DNA of 64,000 nucleotides from Allobosea thiooxidans. GTDB taxonomy: Bacteria; Pseudomonadota; Alphaproteobacteria; Rhizobiales; Beijerinckiaceae. Under the pieces are notes generated by a model. The model saw only the letters and a program-made list of their open reading frames with translations. It had not been told where the DNA came from and made no database searches. Every line of letters starts with the position of its first letter. The first letter of the stretch is position 1. The position numbers and the translations under genes were made by a program. The stretch covers positions 62,001-126,000 of the forward strand of contig NZ_FUYX01000009.1 in NCBI RefSeq assembly GCF_900168195.1, read 5' to 3'. This document shows, in pieces, positions 24,578 to 31,415 of the stretch.

Positions 24578-25221
24578 GCTGCCACCTGCAAGGCATAGTC
24601 CCCCGGCCGCTCCAGCTTGCGGCGGCAGGGCGGGATCCAGACCATCGCCGGCACGTCGTTGGCGTCGGGCTTGTGCGGTCGGCAGCGCCAGATGATCCAG
24701 CAGTAGGATGTGGCCGTGCTGCCGTGCTCCTCGACTCGGCCCTTGTGCATCGGGACACGCTCGGTGAACTGCAGGATGGCGGCGGGCTTGCGCTGAGAGA
24801 ATAGGCTCTTGTAGCGGCCAACGCCTTCCAGGAAGCTCGTGCGAACAAGGATCGCGCAGCCCTCGACGGCGCGGTCGATCATCGTATGCGCGAATCGCTC
24901 AGCGAGGCGGAACGGCGGGTTTGTGATCAGCCAGTCGAAGGACGGCTCGTCGCCCGGGAACAGGAAGTCGCGGACCGCGCCCGCCCCGTAGTCGTGGGCA
25001 TCGGAGGAGTAGACCAGCCCGAAATACTCCGACAGCGCGCGCGCCATATGGCCCTGCCCGCAGGCCGGCTCCCAAACGCGCTTGGTCGAGAGCTTCGGGT
25101 CGGCCTGTAGGATGAACTCGCACAGCGCTCGAGTTGCCCAGAGTGGGGTCGGGAAGAAGTCGAGGGAATCGGCGGCCTCGATCCGCTGCGCCATGACCGC
25201 GTGCGAAGTGTTCTGGCTCAC
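24574..25221 (-). CDS. SAM-dependent DNA methyltransferase (adenine-type motifs)
   Basis: 215 aa from a GTG at 25221 that overlaps the preceding stop (GTGA). Motifs visible: DFFPTP (21-26), SAM-binding VWEPACGQGHMA (49-60), SSDAHDYGAG (72-81) and catalytic NPPF (101-104) in LITNPPF. NPPF-type motif IV occurs in N6-adenine and N4-cytosine DNA methyltransferases. No target-recognition domain of CcrM type is seen, and no restriction partner, so it is an orphan methyltransferase. It may protect phage DNA or act on host regulation. Confidence 0.75.
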   Translation of the reverse strand: MSQNTSHAVMAQRIEAADSLDFFPTPLWATRALCEFILQADPKLSTKRVWEPACGQGHMARALSEYFGLVYSSDAHDYGAGAVRDFLFPGDEPSFDWLITNPPFRLAERFAHTMIDRAVEGCAILVRTSFLEGVGRYKSLFSQRKPAAILQFTERVPMHKGRVEEHGSTATSYCWIIWRCRPHKPDANDVPAMVWIPPCRRKLERPGDYALQVAA

Positions 25222-25472
25222 GCTGCCGCCCTCCGCTCTGCATTGCGAGCGCGAGCGATGCCATTCGCCGCTGCGGCGGGAGTGCAGCCGAGTTCCCAGG
25301 CGATGGCGACATTGTCGAGGCCGGAACGGAACAGGCGGAGCGCTGCGGCCACGCCAAGCTCGTCGAGCTCGTCGTCTCGGAGCGGCGTCCCCGTGCCGAT
25401 GATCAGCACCGGCCGGCCGTGCGTGCGCACGGGCAGCGGGCGCAGGCTGAGGTTGACGGCGGCGACGCTCAT
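25218..25472 (-). CDS. Small hypothetical protein with HTH-like C-terminus
   Basis: 84 aa. The C-terminal part, LDNVAIAWELGCTPAAAANG, resembles a helix-turn-helix. The N-terminal half contains GRPVLIIGTGTPLRDDELDEL. Overlaps GcrA by 4 bp (ATGA, 25469-25472). No family recognised. Probably a regulator. Confidence 0.5.
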   Translation of the reverse strand: MSVAAVNLSLRPLPVRTHGRPVLIIGTGTPLRDDELDELGVAAALRLFRSGLDNVAIAWELGCTPAAAANGIARARNAERRAAA

Positions 25473-25990
25473 GCAGCCCTCTTGAAGATGAAGGAGCGGG
25501 TCTTGCGGTCGAGGCTATCGGTCCGACGGGGTTCATAAGCGAGCGTCGAGCAGTGGTCGCAGAAGACCTTGCCGGGAGCGGTTTCGGAGCCGCAGTAGCG
25601 CTTTTCCGAATAGGGCGTGGCCTTGGACCAGAGCGGCCAACGGCACAGACCGTCGCGCAGGTCCATGATGGTAACGTTGTGCGGGTCGTAGGGCAGCGGC
25701 GGCCGGGTATCGACGATCTCGATCGGCTCGGCGGCCGCCAGCTTCCCGCGCTTGGCGGCATAGCTCTGGCGGGCGGCGGCGCGCCGGTTGGCGGCTCGCT
25801 GGATCGGCTCGACACGCGGGACGATGTAGGAGCTCAGGCTGATGCCGCGCCGGGCGCAGCGGCCGATGACAGCGTTGCGGGAGCAACCGAGCTTGCTGGC
25901 GATCTGCGCGGCGGTGAACTCGGCCGCCATCTGCGCGAGGCTATGGTCGCTCACCTTCGACCAGTCGAACCCGGCCTTCATGCGCGCCAC
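25469..25990 (-). CDS. gcrA: GcrA-family cell-cycle regulator homologue
   Basis: 173 aa. The N-terminal HTH (residues ~20-50: AEFTAAQIASKLGCSRNAVIG) and the C-terminal GcrA signature (DGLCRWPLW at 113-121, RYCGSETAPGKVFCDHCSTLAY at ~131-152) are both present. The middle is longer and basic. In alphaproteobacteria GcrA binds sigma70-RNA polymerase and activates promoters carrying CcrM-methylated GANTC sites. The phage copy could redirect host or phage promoters. It overlaps both neighbours and is coupled to the methyltransferase and GapR genes. Confidence 0.85.
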   Translation of the reverse strand: MARMKAGFDWSKVSDHSLAQMAAEFTAAQIASKLGCSRNAVIGRCARRGISLSSYIVPRVEPIQRAANRRAAARQSYAAKRGKLAAAEPIEIVDTRPPLPYDPHNVTIMDLRDGLCRWPLWSKATPYSEKRYCGSETAPGKVFCDHCSTLAYEPRRTDSLDRKTRSFIFKRAA

Positions 25991-26400
25991 TCCGAAATGA
26001 GATCGCGGCCGGGGATCTTGCCCTGGCGGATCATGCGCTGATGGATTTCACGGATGCGGGCGACGCCTGGGGCTTCGGCCCGGTAGCGAATGCGGGCACT
26101 GATGCGCCGCAGCGGGGCCGGCTCGTCGGCCGGAGCCGGCGGGAGGTTCAGCAGTGGCAGCGTGATCGTCTTGAGAAGCGCGGGGGCTTCCGGCTCCTCA
26201 ACCACAGCGCGCGGAGCGGAGCGAGGGGGAATTACCCGCTTGCCCATCGCAATGCGCTTCGCATTGTGGCGGTCCAGCGCGCCGTTGATGTTCAGGTTGA
26301 TCCTGATGGCGTGCTCGCTTTTACCGATCTCGCGGGAGACGCTGTTCACGGACATGCCGGATGCGATCAGCTCGCGGGCGGTGTCTCGCCAGTCGCTCAT
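25978..26400 (-). CDS. HTH protein of the early operon
   Basis: 140 aa. N-terminal HTH (ARELIASGMSVNSVSREIGKS, residues ~8-28), a Pro-rich linker and a basic C-terminus. It overlaps GcrA by 13 bp and the GapR-like gene by 4 bp. Its HTH is of the resolvase/GcrA N-terminal sort, but the GcrA C-terminal signature is missing. Probably a DNA-binding regulator. Confidence 0.6.
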   Translation of the reverse strand: MSDWRDTARELIASGMSVNSVSREIGKSEHAIRINLNINGALDRHNAKRIAMGKRVIPPRSAPRAVVEEPEAPALLKTITLPLLNLPPAPADEPAPLRRISARIRYRAEAPGVARIREIHQRMIRQGKIPGRDLISEWRA

Positions 26401-27044
26401 GCCTGCTCTCCGAAGGAAGGATGGTTGCCGCCGTTGGTCCGGCGGAGGAATGCGGGGATCTCGATGTCGATCTCGGCGCGATCGGCCTTGGGCGCGGACG
26501 GCTGAGCGGCGCGGGCGGCGATGGCGTTGGCAGCCGCGAGGCCCTTGATCGGTGCATCCGCCGCCGGCGAGGGATCGGCAGGCGTTGCGGCGCCCTCCCC
26601 CTCACCGGACGACGTGACGAATTGAGCGGATTGCGCGGCAATGACTTCACCATTCCCCGACGCGCGTTCATCCGCCCCTTGTTCCGGAATCGAACCGGCC
26701 GCCGCTTCGCTCTGCGCTGCGGTTTGAAACTCGGGGGTGGCATCCTTGGAATCTTGGGCGGCCTCTCGCGTACGCGCACCCGCGTCCCGCGCCACGTGCG
26801 CACGTGAGGGCCGATCAGCAGAGAGGTACGACTGGAGGTACAGATCAAAGATCGCGTCGAACTCGGCGGCCTCGTTCTGATCCTTGCCGAGGTGCTTAAC
26901 GACGGCGCGCAGAACCTTGACGTCGTAGCCATTGCCACGAGCCTCCGCGTAGACCTCCTTGATGTCGTCTTCGATCGTGCGCTTCTCCTCCTGGAGGCGC
27001 TGGACGCGGTCGATGATCGACTTGACCTGGCCGTCGTCGCTCAT
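26397..27044 (-). CDS. GapR-domain (DUF2312) protein with FtsZ-type C-terminal peptide
   Basis: 215 aa. Residues ~5-72 are a clear GapR/DUF2312 domain (QVKSIIDRVQRLQEEKRTIE, IKEVYAEARGNGYDVKVLR). GapR binds overtwisted AT-rich DNA in alphaproteobacteria. Residues ~73-187 are an Ala/Glu/Pro/Ser-rich, probably disordered linker. Residues 193-202 read DIEIPAFLRR, nearly identical to the FtsZ C-terminal conserved peptide (D/E-I-P-A-F-L-R-R/K) that binds FtsA and other divisome factors. Thirteen residues follow. The three-part architecture is unknown to me. Confidence 0.9.
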   Translation of the reverse strand: MSDDGQVKSIIDRVQRLQEEKRTIEDDIKEVYAEARGNGYDVKVLRAVVKHLGKDQNEAAEFDAIFDLYLQSYLSADRPSRAHVARDAGARTREAAQDSKDATPEFQTAAQSEAAAGSIPEQGADERASGNGEVIAAQSAQFVTSSGEGEGAATPADPSPAADAPIKGLAAANAIAARAAQPSAPKADRAEIDIEIPAFLRRTNGGNHPSFGEQA

Positions 27045-27514
27045 GACGCCCTCCGCAATTCATCGACAGAGCGAAGGCGGGCACTGGTGCCCTGCATTTG
27101 GTTGGCGCGCTGAATGAGCTGGGAGAGTTCGTCGCAGATCGCGGCATGATCGTTCGGCGAGATGCTGCCGTCCTCGATTGCCTCACCTACACGGGAGGCG
27201 ACATCCGCGAATTCATCGCTGAGCTTGCCGAAAGCTGTGACCATGCATTTCGGCGGCGTCGAGCCGTCCGAGCGGACGAGATGGTTCCCGCATTGCGCGG
27301 CCATGACCTCAGTGATGCAGGGCAGCCCGCATTCCGCCTCGAGCTTCATCGCCGCTGAGAGCGTGATCAGATCTGCATGCGAGGGATCAGCCCAGCGATG
27401 CATCTGCGATTTGGCGACGCCGGCAATCAGACCGGCCGCCTCATGCGTGCCGATCATTTTCACCAGCGCTCTGGTCGCTGTCTTGATCCGGAAGAACCAT
27501 TCGTCTTTTGCCAT
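27041..27514 (-). CDS. CII-like early transcriptional regulator
   Basis: 157 aa from the ATG at 27514 (MAKDEWFFRIKTATRALVKM). The segment MIGTHEAAGLIAGVAKSQMH then RWADPSHADLITL resembles the HTH of lambda CII (KTAEAVGVDKSQISRWK), residues ~20-50. The rest is acidic and helical. It is the first promoter-distal regulator after the Cro-like gene and overlaps GapR by 4 bp. CII-type activators decide lysogeny, but a different regulatory role cannot be excluded. Confidence 0.6.
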   Translation of the reverse strand: MAKDEWFFRIKTATRALVKMIGTHEAAGLIAGVAKSQMHRWADPSHADLITLSAAMKLEAECGLPCITEVMAAQCGNHLVRSDGSTPPKCMVTAFGKLSDEFADVASRVGEAIEDGSISPNDHAAICDELSQLIQRANQMQGTSARLRSVDELRRAS

Positions 27515-27617
27515 CGGAGCCTCGAAATCAGGGGATCGGGCCTGGAACTGTCCCGTCGCGGGAAGGCGGCGAACGCGCGACTGCTCAGGCACAGTGGCGT
27601 TGCAGGAGTGGCGTTCG

Positions 27618-27815
27618 GTGGAGTGGGAGTTGATCGGAGTAGCGGGTCGCCGGCTGATGGAGAGGCTGGCGACCCGCGTCGGGCCGAGAGCCGCAGCTAA
27701 CGACAACGTCGAGGTTCAGCTCGACATGTTCAGCCGAGCCGAGGATGAGCTTCGTGAGATCGCCGGAAAGCGCCGGCCCAATCGGCGGAAGCGTCGAGCG
27801 AGATCGAAGGGTTGA
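27618..27815 (+). CDS. Small basic protein opposite the early leader
   Basis: 65 codons from a GTG at 27618 with AGGAG 9 bases upstream, or 52 codons from the ATG at 27657. The end is strongly basic (GKRRPNRRKRRARSKG), and AANDNVEVQLDMF is a pattern frequent in alphaproteobacterial small proteins. It is convergent with the Cro-like gene (27821) and fills the space before the CII-like start. No function recognised. Confidence 0.5.
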   Translation: MEWELIGVAGRRLMERLATRVGPRAAANDNVEVQLDMFSRAEDELREIAGKRRPNRRKRRARSKG

Positions 27816-27820
27816 GGCCA

Positions 27821-28066
27821 TCAGGCGGCCCTCACTGCTTGCCGTGGGATTTCGCCCGGCCAAGCCAACGCCTCGGGCCAGTTGTCATCGAACCAACCGA
27901 CAGCTCGGTCGTAAGTCCGCAAGGTGATGGTGCTCTCGGAACGAAGACGTTCCTGGAAGGCTGGATCGTTGATCGCCTGTCGCCAGACGGTCGTTACGCC
28001 GATGCCAAGCGCACCAGCATAAGCCTCGACGAGGGACAGTAGGTGTCGCTTGAGTTCCGCTTCCAT
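27821..28066 (-). CDS. Cro-like regulator divergent from the repressor
   Basis: 81 aa: MEAELKRHLLSLVEAYAGAL then GIGVTTVWRQAINDPAFQER, an HTH-like pair of helices (residues ~15-40), and TLRTYDRAVGWFDDNWPEAL. Small proteins of this type occur next to repressors in Rhizobiales phages. The predicted -10 box is 8 bases before the ATG, so its mRNA would be leaderless or nearly so. Operator O1 lies between -35 and -10, so the CI-type repressor should switch it off. Confidence 0.65.
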   Translation of the reverse strand: MEAELKRHLLSLVEAYAGALGIGVTTVWRQAINDPAFQERLRSESTITLRTYDRAVGWFDDNWPEALAWPGEIPRQAVRAA

Positions 28067-28102
28067 GTCTGTGAGGATAGTTGGAGAAATCCAACTTCAC
28101 AA
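28067..28102 (-). promoter_or_regulatory. Early leftward promoter with operator O1
   Basis: On the minus strand: TTGTGA at 28102-28097, 17-bp spacer, TATCCT at 28079-28074. The spacer consists almost wholly of operator O1 (28080-28095, GTTGGAGAAATCCAAC with perfect GTTGGA/TCCAAC arms). Repressor bound there would block polymerase directly. Predicted transcription start falls at or next to the ATG at 28066. Confidence 0.7.
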
Positions 28103-28117
28103 GAGGAAATTTCCAAC
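28102..28117. promoter_or_regulatory. Repressor operator O2
   Basis: AGAGGAAATTTCCAAC. The right arm TCCAAC is intact and the left arm AGAGGA matches 4 of 6 positions of GTTGGA. Its centre is 22 bp, two helical turns, from that of O1, which favours cooperative repressor binding on one face of the helix. Confidence 0.65.
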
Positions 28118-28137
28118 TCGCAGCGACGTGGCGACAT

Positions 28138-28153
28138 GTGGGATATTTCCAAC
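28138..28153. promoter_or_regulatory. Repressor operator O3, adjoining the repressor start
   Basis: GTGGGATATTTCCAAC, left arm 5 of 6 and right arm perfect. It ends one base before the ATG at 28154, so occupancy could repress the repressor's own expression, as OR3 does in lambda. Confidence 0.65.
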
Positions 28154-28876
28154 ATGTCCGGCCTCAAGGAATTCACTCAGGAACGGCTGCGCGTCACCGG
28201 CCGCAACCCCTTCGAAGCCGCCAAGATCGGCGGCCTCGAACGATCATTCGTGAACGACATTCTGATCGGGAAAAAGCAGTCCGTCAGGGGTGCAAAGATC
28301 ACCCAACTCGCGGAGGCGTTGGACACCTCTGTCGAGGCAGTAATTGTTGCGATGGTCAGACACCCATCGAACTCTTCCGGAACGGCAAGGAACGAATTGC
28401 CTTCAGAGGTGGGCGCACGCATTCCCCTAACTGCTCACCCTCAAAAGGGAGGCAGGCCCGACTTGGCAGTTCGCGGCATTGCGCTGGGCGGGAAGGAAGG
28501 CGACGGCGATTTTCAACTCAACGGCGATGCCCTTGATTACATCCCTCGCCCGGCCGGACTGATCGGACGGCCCGAAGCTTTCGCTGTCATCATTCGCAAC
28601 ACCAGCATGGAGCCGGTCTACAAGCATGGCTGGCCGATCTTCGTGGATCCGAAGGGCCGAAAGCCCGTCGAAGGTGAGGACGTTCTGATTGAGCTACTTG
28701 GCGAGGGCGGCGAGAACGGTCCCGCCTTCATCAAAACCCTGGTCGCGCGCCGAGGCGGCCAGCACGTCCTGAGCCAATATAATCCACCACCCGAGGAGCT
28801 TCGCTTCGACTCTGCGCGTGTGAAGAACCTCTACCGCGTCATCCCCTACCCCGAGGCCATGGGACTGGCGGTGTAG
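28154..28876 (+). CDS. CI-type phage repressor (HTH + S24 peptidase)
   Basis: 240 aa from the ATG at 28154 (MSGLKEFTQERLRVTG). An in-frame ATG at 28136 overlaps operator O3 and is less likely. The HTH region is residues ~18-60 (EAAKIGGLERSFVNDILIGKK). The C-terminal S24 domain has catalytic Ser151 in NTSMEPVYKHGWP and Lys194 in AFIKTLVARR. Such repressors are inactivated by RecA-stimulated self-cleavage, so this prophage should be SOS-inducible. Five matching operators lie in two promoter regions. Confidence 0.9.
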   Translation: MSGLKEFTQERLRVTGRNPFEAAKIGGLERSFVNDILIGKKQSVRGAKITQLAEALDTSVEAVIVAMVRHPSNSSGTARNELPSEVGARIPLTAHPQKGGRPDLAVRGIALGGKEGDGDFQLNGDALDYIPRPAGLIGRPEAFAVIIRNTSMEPVYKHGWPIFVDPKGRKPVEGEDVLIELLGEGGENGPAFIKTLVARRGGQHVLSQYNPPPEELRFDSARVKNLYRVIPYPEAMGLAV

Positions 28877-28926
28877 TCGAGCCAACGCGCCGAGCAGAAG
28901 AGGCCGGCAGCAGCAGGAGACACAGC

Positions 28927-29121
28927 ATGAGAAAGTTGCTTGTAGCCACTTGTTGCGTGTTTCTGTCGGGATGCGCCGGCTATGTCCCGCCGGAGGAAGC
29001 CACGGTGCCGAGGCTAAGCTACCGCGAAAGCATGCGGTACTATCGACCGCTGCCGCGCCCCGAGCGCCTAGTGTCCATATGCGATATGAATGAGACGACC
29101 AAAATCGTCACATGCCGTTAG
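28927..29121 (+). CDS. Small lipoprotein
   Basis: 64 aa. Lipoprotein signal MRKLLVATCCVFLSGCAGYV with lipobox LSGC (Cys16). GCAGGAGACACAGC precedes the ATG. The mature part is about 49 residues, basic, with Pro and Tyr (YYRPLPRPERL) and two late Cys. It lies just downstream of the repressor on the same strand and so is probably expressed in the lysogen. A surface-exclusion role is possible. Confidence 0.7.
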   Translation: MRKLLVATCCVFLSGCAGYVPPEEATVPRLSYRESMRYYRPLPRPERLVSICDMNETTKIVTCR

Positions 29122-29136
29122 GCCGCAAGGCGCTCG

Positions 29137-29403
29137 ATGATGGACAAGATCGACCACGTCGCCGCATCGGAAATGGTTTCAGCTTCGATGCTCGCTGCGC
29201 TGGTCGCAAGGCTGCGGCGGATCGGCGTCCTCTCCGCGGAGGACGAACGCGAGCCTTATGAGCACGCGCTGCTGCTGTTGGAAGAGCAGTCCGCGATCGC
29301 GCCACCTGAGATGCAGCCCATCCTGAAGGCTACCCGCGAGGTCGTCGAGGAGGATGTTGATATCGAGTGGGTGGCGCCCGTTAGAATGCTGGTTCCGCCG
29401 TAG
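29137..29403 (+). CDS. Hypothetical protein downstream of the repressor
   Basis: 88 aa, helical and acidic (ASEMVSASMLAALVARLRRIG, LSAEDEREPYEHALLLLEEQ). No motif recognised. It is 15 bases after the lipoprotein gene and is followed by a strong terminator, so repressor, lipoprotein and this gene make one lysogenic operon. Confidence 0.6.
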   Translation: MMDKIDHVAASEMVSASMLAALVARLRRIGVLSAEDEREPYEHALLLLEEQSAIAPPEMQPILKATREVVEEDVDIEWVAPVRMLVPP

Positions 29404-29442
29404 TCTGGATGCAGCGGCGGAATGCTGCAAAGGCAAATCACG

Positions 29443-29464
29443 GGGCGCAGGGGCGCCCTTTTTT
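29443..29464 (+). terminator. Intrinsic terminator of the repressor operon
   Basis: GGGCGC (29443-29448) and GCGCCC (29453-29458) form a 6-bp stem with loop AGGG, followed directly by six T (29459-29464). Ends repressor-operon transcription before the P63C gene. Confidence 0.9.
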
Positions 29465-29471
29465 ATTAGCA

Positions 29472-29526
29472 TTGCGCCATTTTCTTTCCTAGCATATGCT
29501 CGATTCAGCATCGAGCATATGCTAGG
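29472..29526 (+). promoter_or_regulatory. Promoter and iterated-palindrome operator of the P63C gene
   Basis: TTGCGC (29472-29477), 17-bp spacer, TATGCT (29495-29500). A perfect inverted repeat with 16-bp arms, 29488-29503 and 29511-29526, loop of 7, overlaps the -10. Each arm also contains the 10-bp palindrome AGCATATGCT (29491-29500 and 29514-29523), with centres 23 bp apart. This is the structure of a double operator for a dimeric regulator rather than a terminator, since no T-run follows. It differs from the CI operator. Confidence 0.75.
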
Positions 29527-29537
29527 GAGTCCCCACG

Positions 29538-30575
29538 ATGGAAGACGAAGTCAGCCCGGCCTCTGAAAAAGCCCGGAAAGCCGCAGAGGCGCGTTGGGCC
29601 AAACGAGCCGAGGACCGACCAGAGGAATCCACCTTGACGGCCGAAGAGGCCGCTGAAGTCGATATCGAAGTGATTTCGGAGGCCGGGGGGCTCCCGGTCG
29701 CTGTTCACCGAGGCGAACTCGACATCATCGGGATGGCCGTCCCGTGCTACGTGCTCAACAACGGAGTCCGCGTTATCGGGAGGACCTCCGCCACTGAAGT
29801 TCTAACTGGGATTAAGGGCGGCGGGGCGCTCGAGAAATACATCGCGGTGAGAGCGCTTGAGCCCTTTATTCCCAAAGACTTAGTTCTCGAGAGAATGGTC
29901 CCGTTCCGCCTCCCTGAGGTCGATGGCCTCGAGAAGGCAGTTAAGGGCTTGCCGGCAGACCTCTTTATCGATGTCTGCCAAGGCTTCGTCAGCGCGCTCG
30001 AGCACCATTTTCGAAGGGATTCGCCTCACCCGAAGCTTACTGCTCGGCAGCAACAGATGGCGATGCAAGCCAGTCTGTTTCTCTCAGCTTGCGCCAAGAT
30101 CGGCTTGGAAGCACTTATCGATGAGGCGACCGGCTATCAGTATGAGCGCGAGGCCGATGCCCTGCAGGTCAAACTCGCTGCATTCCTGGATGGCGAAATG
30201 CGTAAATGGGAAAAGACGTTCCCAGATGAGCTATGGCAGGAGTTCGGCAGGCTGACAGGTTGGAAGGGCCAACTTTCGAAGCGCCCGAAATACTGGGGGA
30301 AGCTCGTAATGGATCTCATTTACGAGAAGCTCGACCCCGATGTCGCGAAATGGCTTAAGGAACACGCTCCAACGCCACGGTATGGTCAGAACTATCATCA
30401 GTGGCTGAGCGGCCAATATGGCTTGAAGAAGCTCACCGAGCACATCTGGATGGTCATTGGCATGGCCCGGACATGCGAGACGATGCGGGATCTGCGCGAC
30501 AAGGTGAACGCGCTCTACGGGTCCGAACCCGTCCAATTGAGATTGTATCTTCCTAGGCCGGATCGGCAAAGCTGA
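29538..30575 (+). CDS. P63C-domain protein
   Basis: 345 aa. After SEKARKAAEARWAKRAEDR (a stretch common at N-termini of alphaproteobacterial phage proteins), the C-terminal ~100 residues are the P63C domain: KTFPDELWQEFGRLTGWKG, RPKYWGKLVMDLIYEKL, PRYGQNYHQWLSGQYGLKKL and MVIGMARTCETM. P63C function is unknown. The gene stands alone: its own promoter with an iterated operator, and intrinsic terminators before and after. That suggests independent regulation, perhaps autoregulation. Confidence 0.85.
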   Translation: MEDEVSPASEKARKAAEARWAKRAEDRPEESTLTAEEAAEVDIEVISEAGGLPVAVHRGELDIIGMAVPCYVLNNGVRVIGRTSATEVLTGIKGGGALEKYIAVRALEPFIPKDLVLERMVPFRLPEVDGLEKAVKGLPADLFIDVCQGFVSALEHHFRRDSPHPKLTARQQQMAMQASLFLSACAKIGLEALIDEATGYQYEREADALQVKLAAFLDGEMRKWEKTFPDELWQEFGRLTGWKGQLSKRPKYWGKLVMDLIYEKLDPDVAKWLKEHAPTPRYGQNYHQWLSGQYGLKKLTEHIWMVIGMARTCETMRDLRDKVNALYGSEPVQLRLYLPRPDRQS

Positions 30576-30585
30576 CAGTCGAAGA

Positions 30586-30609
30586 CCCCGCCCCACCAGG
30601 CGGGGTTTT
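30586..30609 (+). terminator. Intrinsic terminator after the P63C gene
   Basis: CCCCGCC (30586-30592) pairs with GGCGGGG (30599-30605), loop CCACCA, followed by TTTTCGTTT. Lies between the convergent P63C and cytochrome c genes. The AAGA stretch on the opposite strand gives a weak T-run for minus-strand transcripts. Confidence 0.9.
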
Positions 30610-30622
30610 CGTTTGCTGTCAC

Positions 30623-31003
30623 TCAGCGGCCCGGCTTCCACTTTCGCGAAATGCGCCGGATATAGGCCACGAGCCCATCAGTCTCGTACGAGAGCAACTG
30701 GAATTCTGGCATGCCCGGATGTCGAACGACAGTTCCATCGATCAAGACAGGAGCGGGGTTCCCGCCTGGATAGCGCTCGGCGATTAATGGGAAGCGGGGG
30801 GACTTCGGATTTGGACTGTGACCAGTCGCCCCGATGGCATGGCAACCGCTGCAGTAGCGCTGCGCCACTCCACGCCCCACCTCGGCACTTTCAACGTTAT
30901 CGGGGCGCTGAGCATCGGCCGGCATCGCGAAGCTCACGCGGGCTCCCGCAGTGATGGCCACGATTGACGCGGCTACGAAAATGGCTTGAGCAGATCTGAT
31001 CAT
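30623..31003 (-). CDS. Single-haem c-type cytochrome
   Basis: 126 aa from the ATG at 31003. Signal peptide MIRSAQAIFVAASIVAITAG then ARVSFA; haem site CSGCH at residues 51-55; distal Met probably in GMPEFQLLS (Met98). This is a class I cytochrome of soluble periplasmic type. It should carry electrons in respiration, an odd cargo for a prophage. It is at the end of a minus-strand unit that begins at 31654. Confidence 0.8.
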   Translation of the reverse strand: MIRSAQAIFVAASIVAITAGARVSFAMPADAQRPDNVESAEVGRGVAQRYCSGCHAIGATGHSPNPKSPRFPLIAERYPGGNPAPVLIDGTVVRHPGMPEFQLLSYETDGLVAYIRRISRKWKPGR

Positions 31004-31109
31004 GACCAATCGGTACGTGAGAACCGAATAGCAGCAATGATCTGGGTCAAACTCCGGTTGGCCTTCCAGGCGGCAACCCTCGATCCACCCAGGGAGTTTC
31101 AGTTGCCTG

Positions 31110-31415
31110 CTACGACAGCCCCGTTCTGCCGAAGTCGAAGTCTTCCAAGACGGTCTCGATCTCGCGGATCTTGAACTCTGACGGTGGCGCGAACATCCGA
31201 CTGGTCGGGCCACCGACCGTCCCACACATGGGCATGACGCTCGCCCCCTCGTAGAGCCCCGTATCCGCCAGCTCGAACTCGAGCCCGGGGAACACCTGCC
31301 GCAGATGGGCGCCGATCCGCTCTTTTGAGGCCTTGAAGGCGAGTTCCTGGCCAAGCGGCGGGAACACGACGAACTGCTTCGTCTCCGGCAGGCCATGGTG
31401 CCAGGGCTTCATCAC
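31110..31415 (-). CDS. Hypothetical protein
   Basis: 101 aa: KPWHHGLPETKQFVVFPPLG, then LAFKASKERIGAHLRQVFPG and SVMPMCGTVGGPTSRMF. ATGA overlap with the zinc-ribbon-like gene (31412-31415). No family recognised. Cytosolic. Confidence 0.6.
   Translation of the reverse strand: MMKPWHHGLPETKQFVVFPPLGQELAFKASKERIGAHLRQVFPGLEFELADTGLYEGASVMPMCGTVGGPTSRMFAPPSEFKIREIETVLEDFDFGRTGLS

Noticed and set aside
29488..29526. The long inverted repeat before P63C as a terminator
   Set aside because: A true terminator with six T lies just upstream; this repeat has no T-run, overlaps a -10 box and contains two internal palindromes, which fits an operator.
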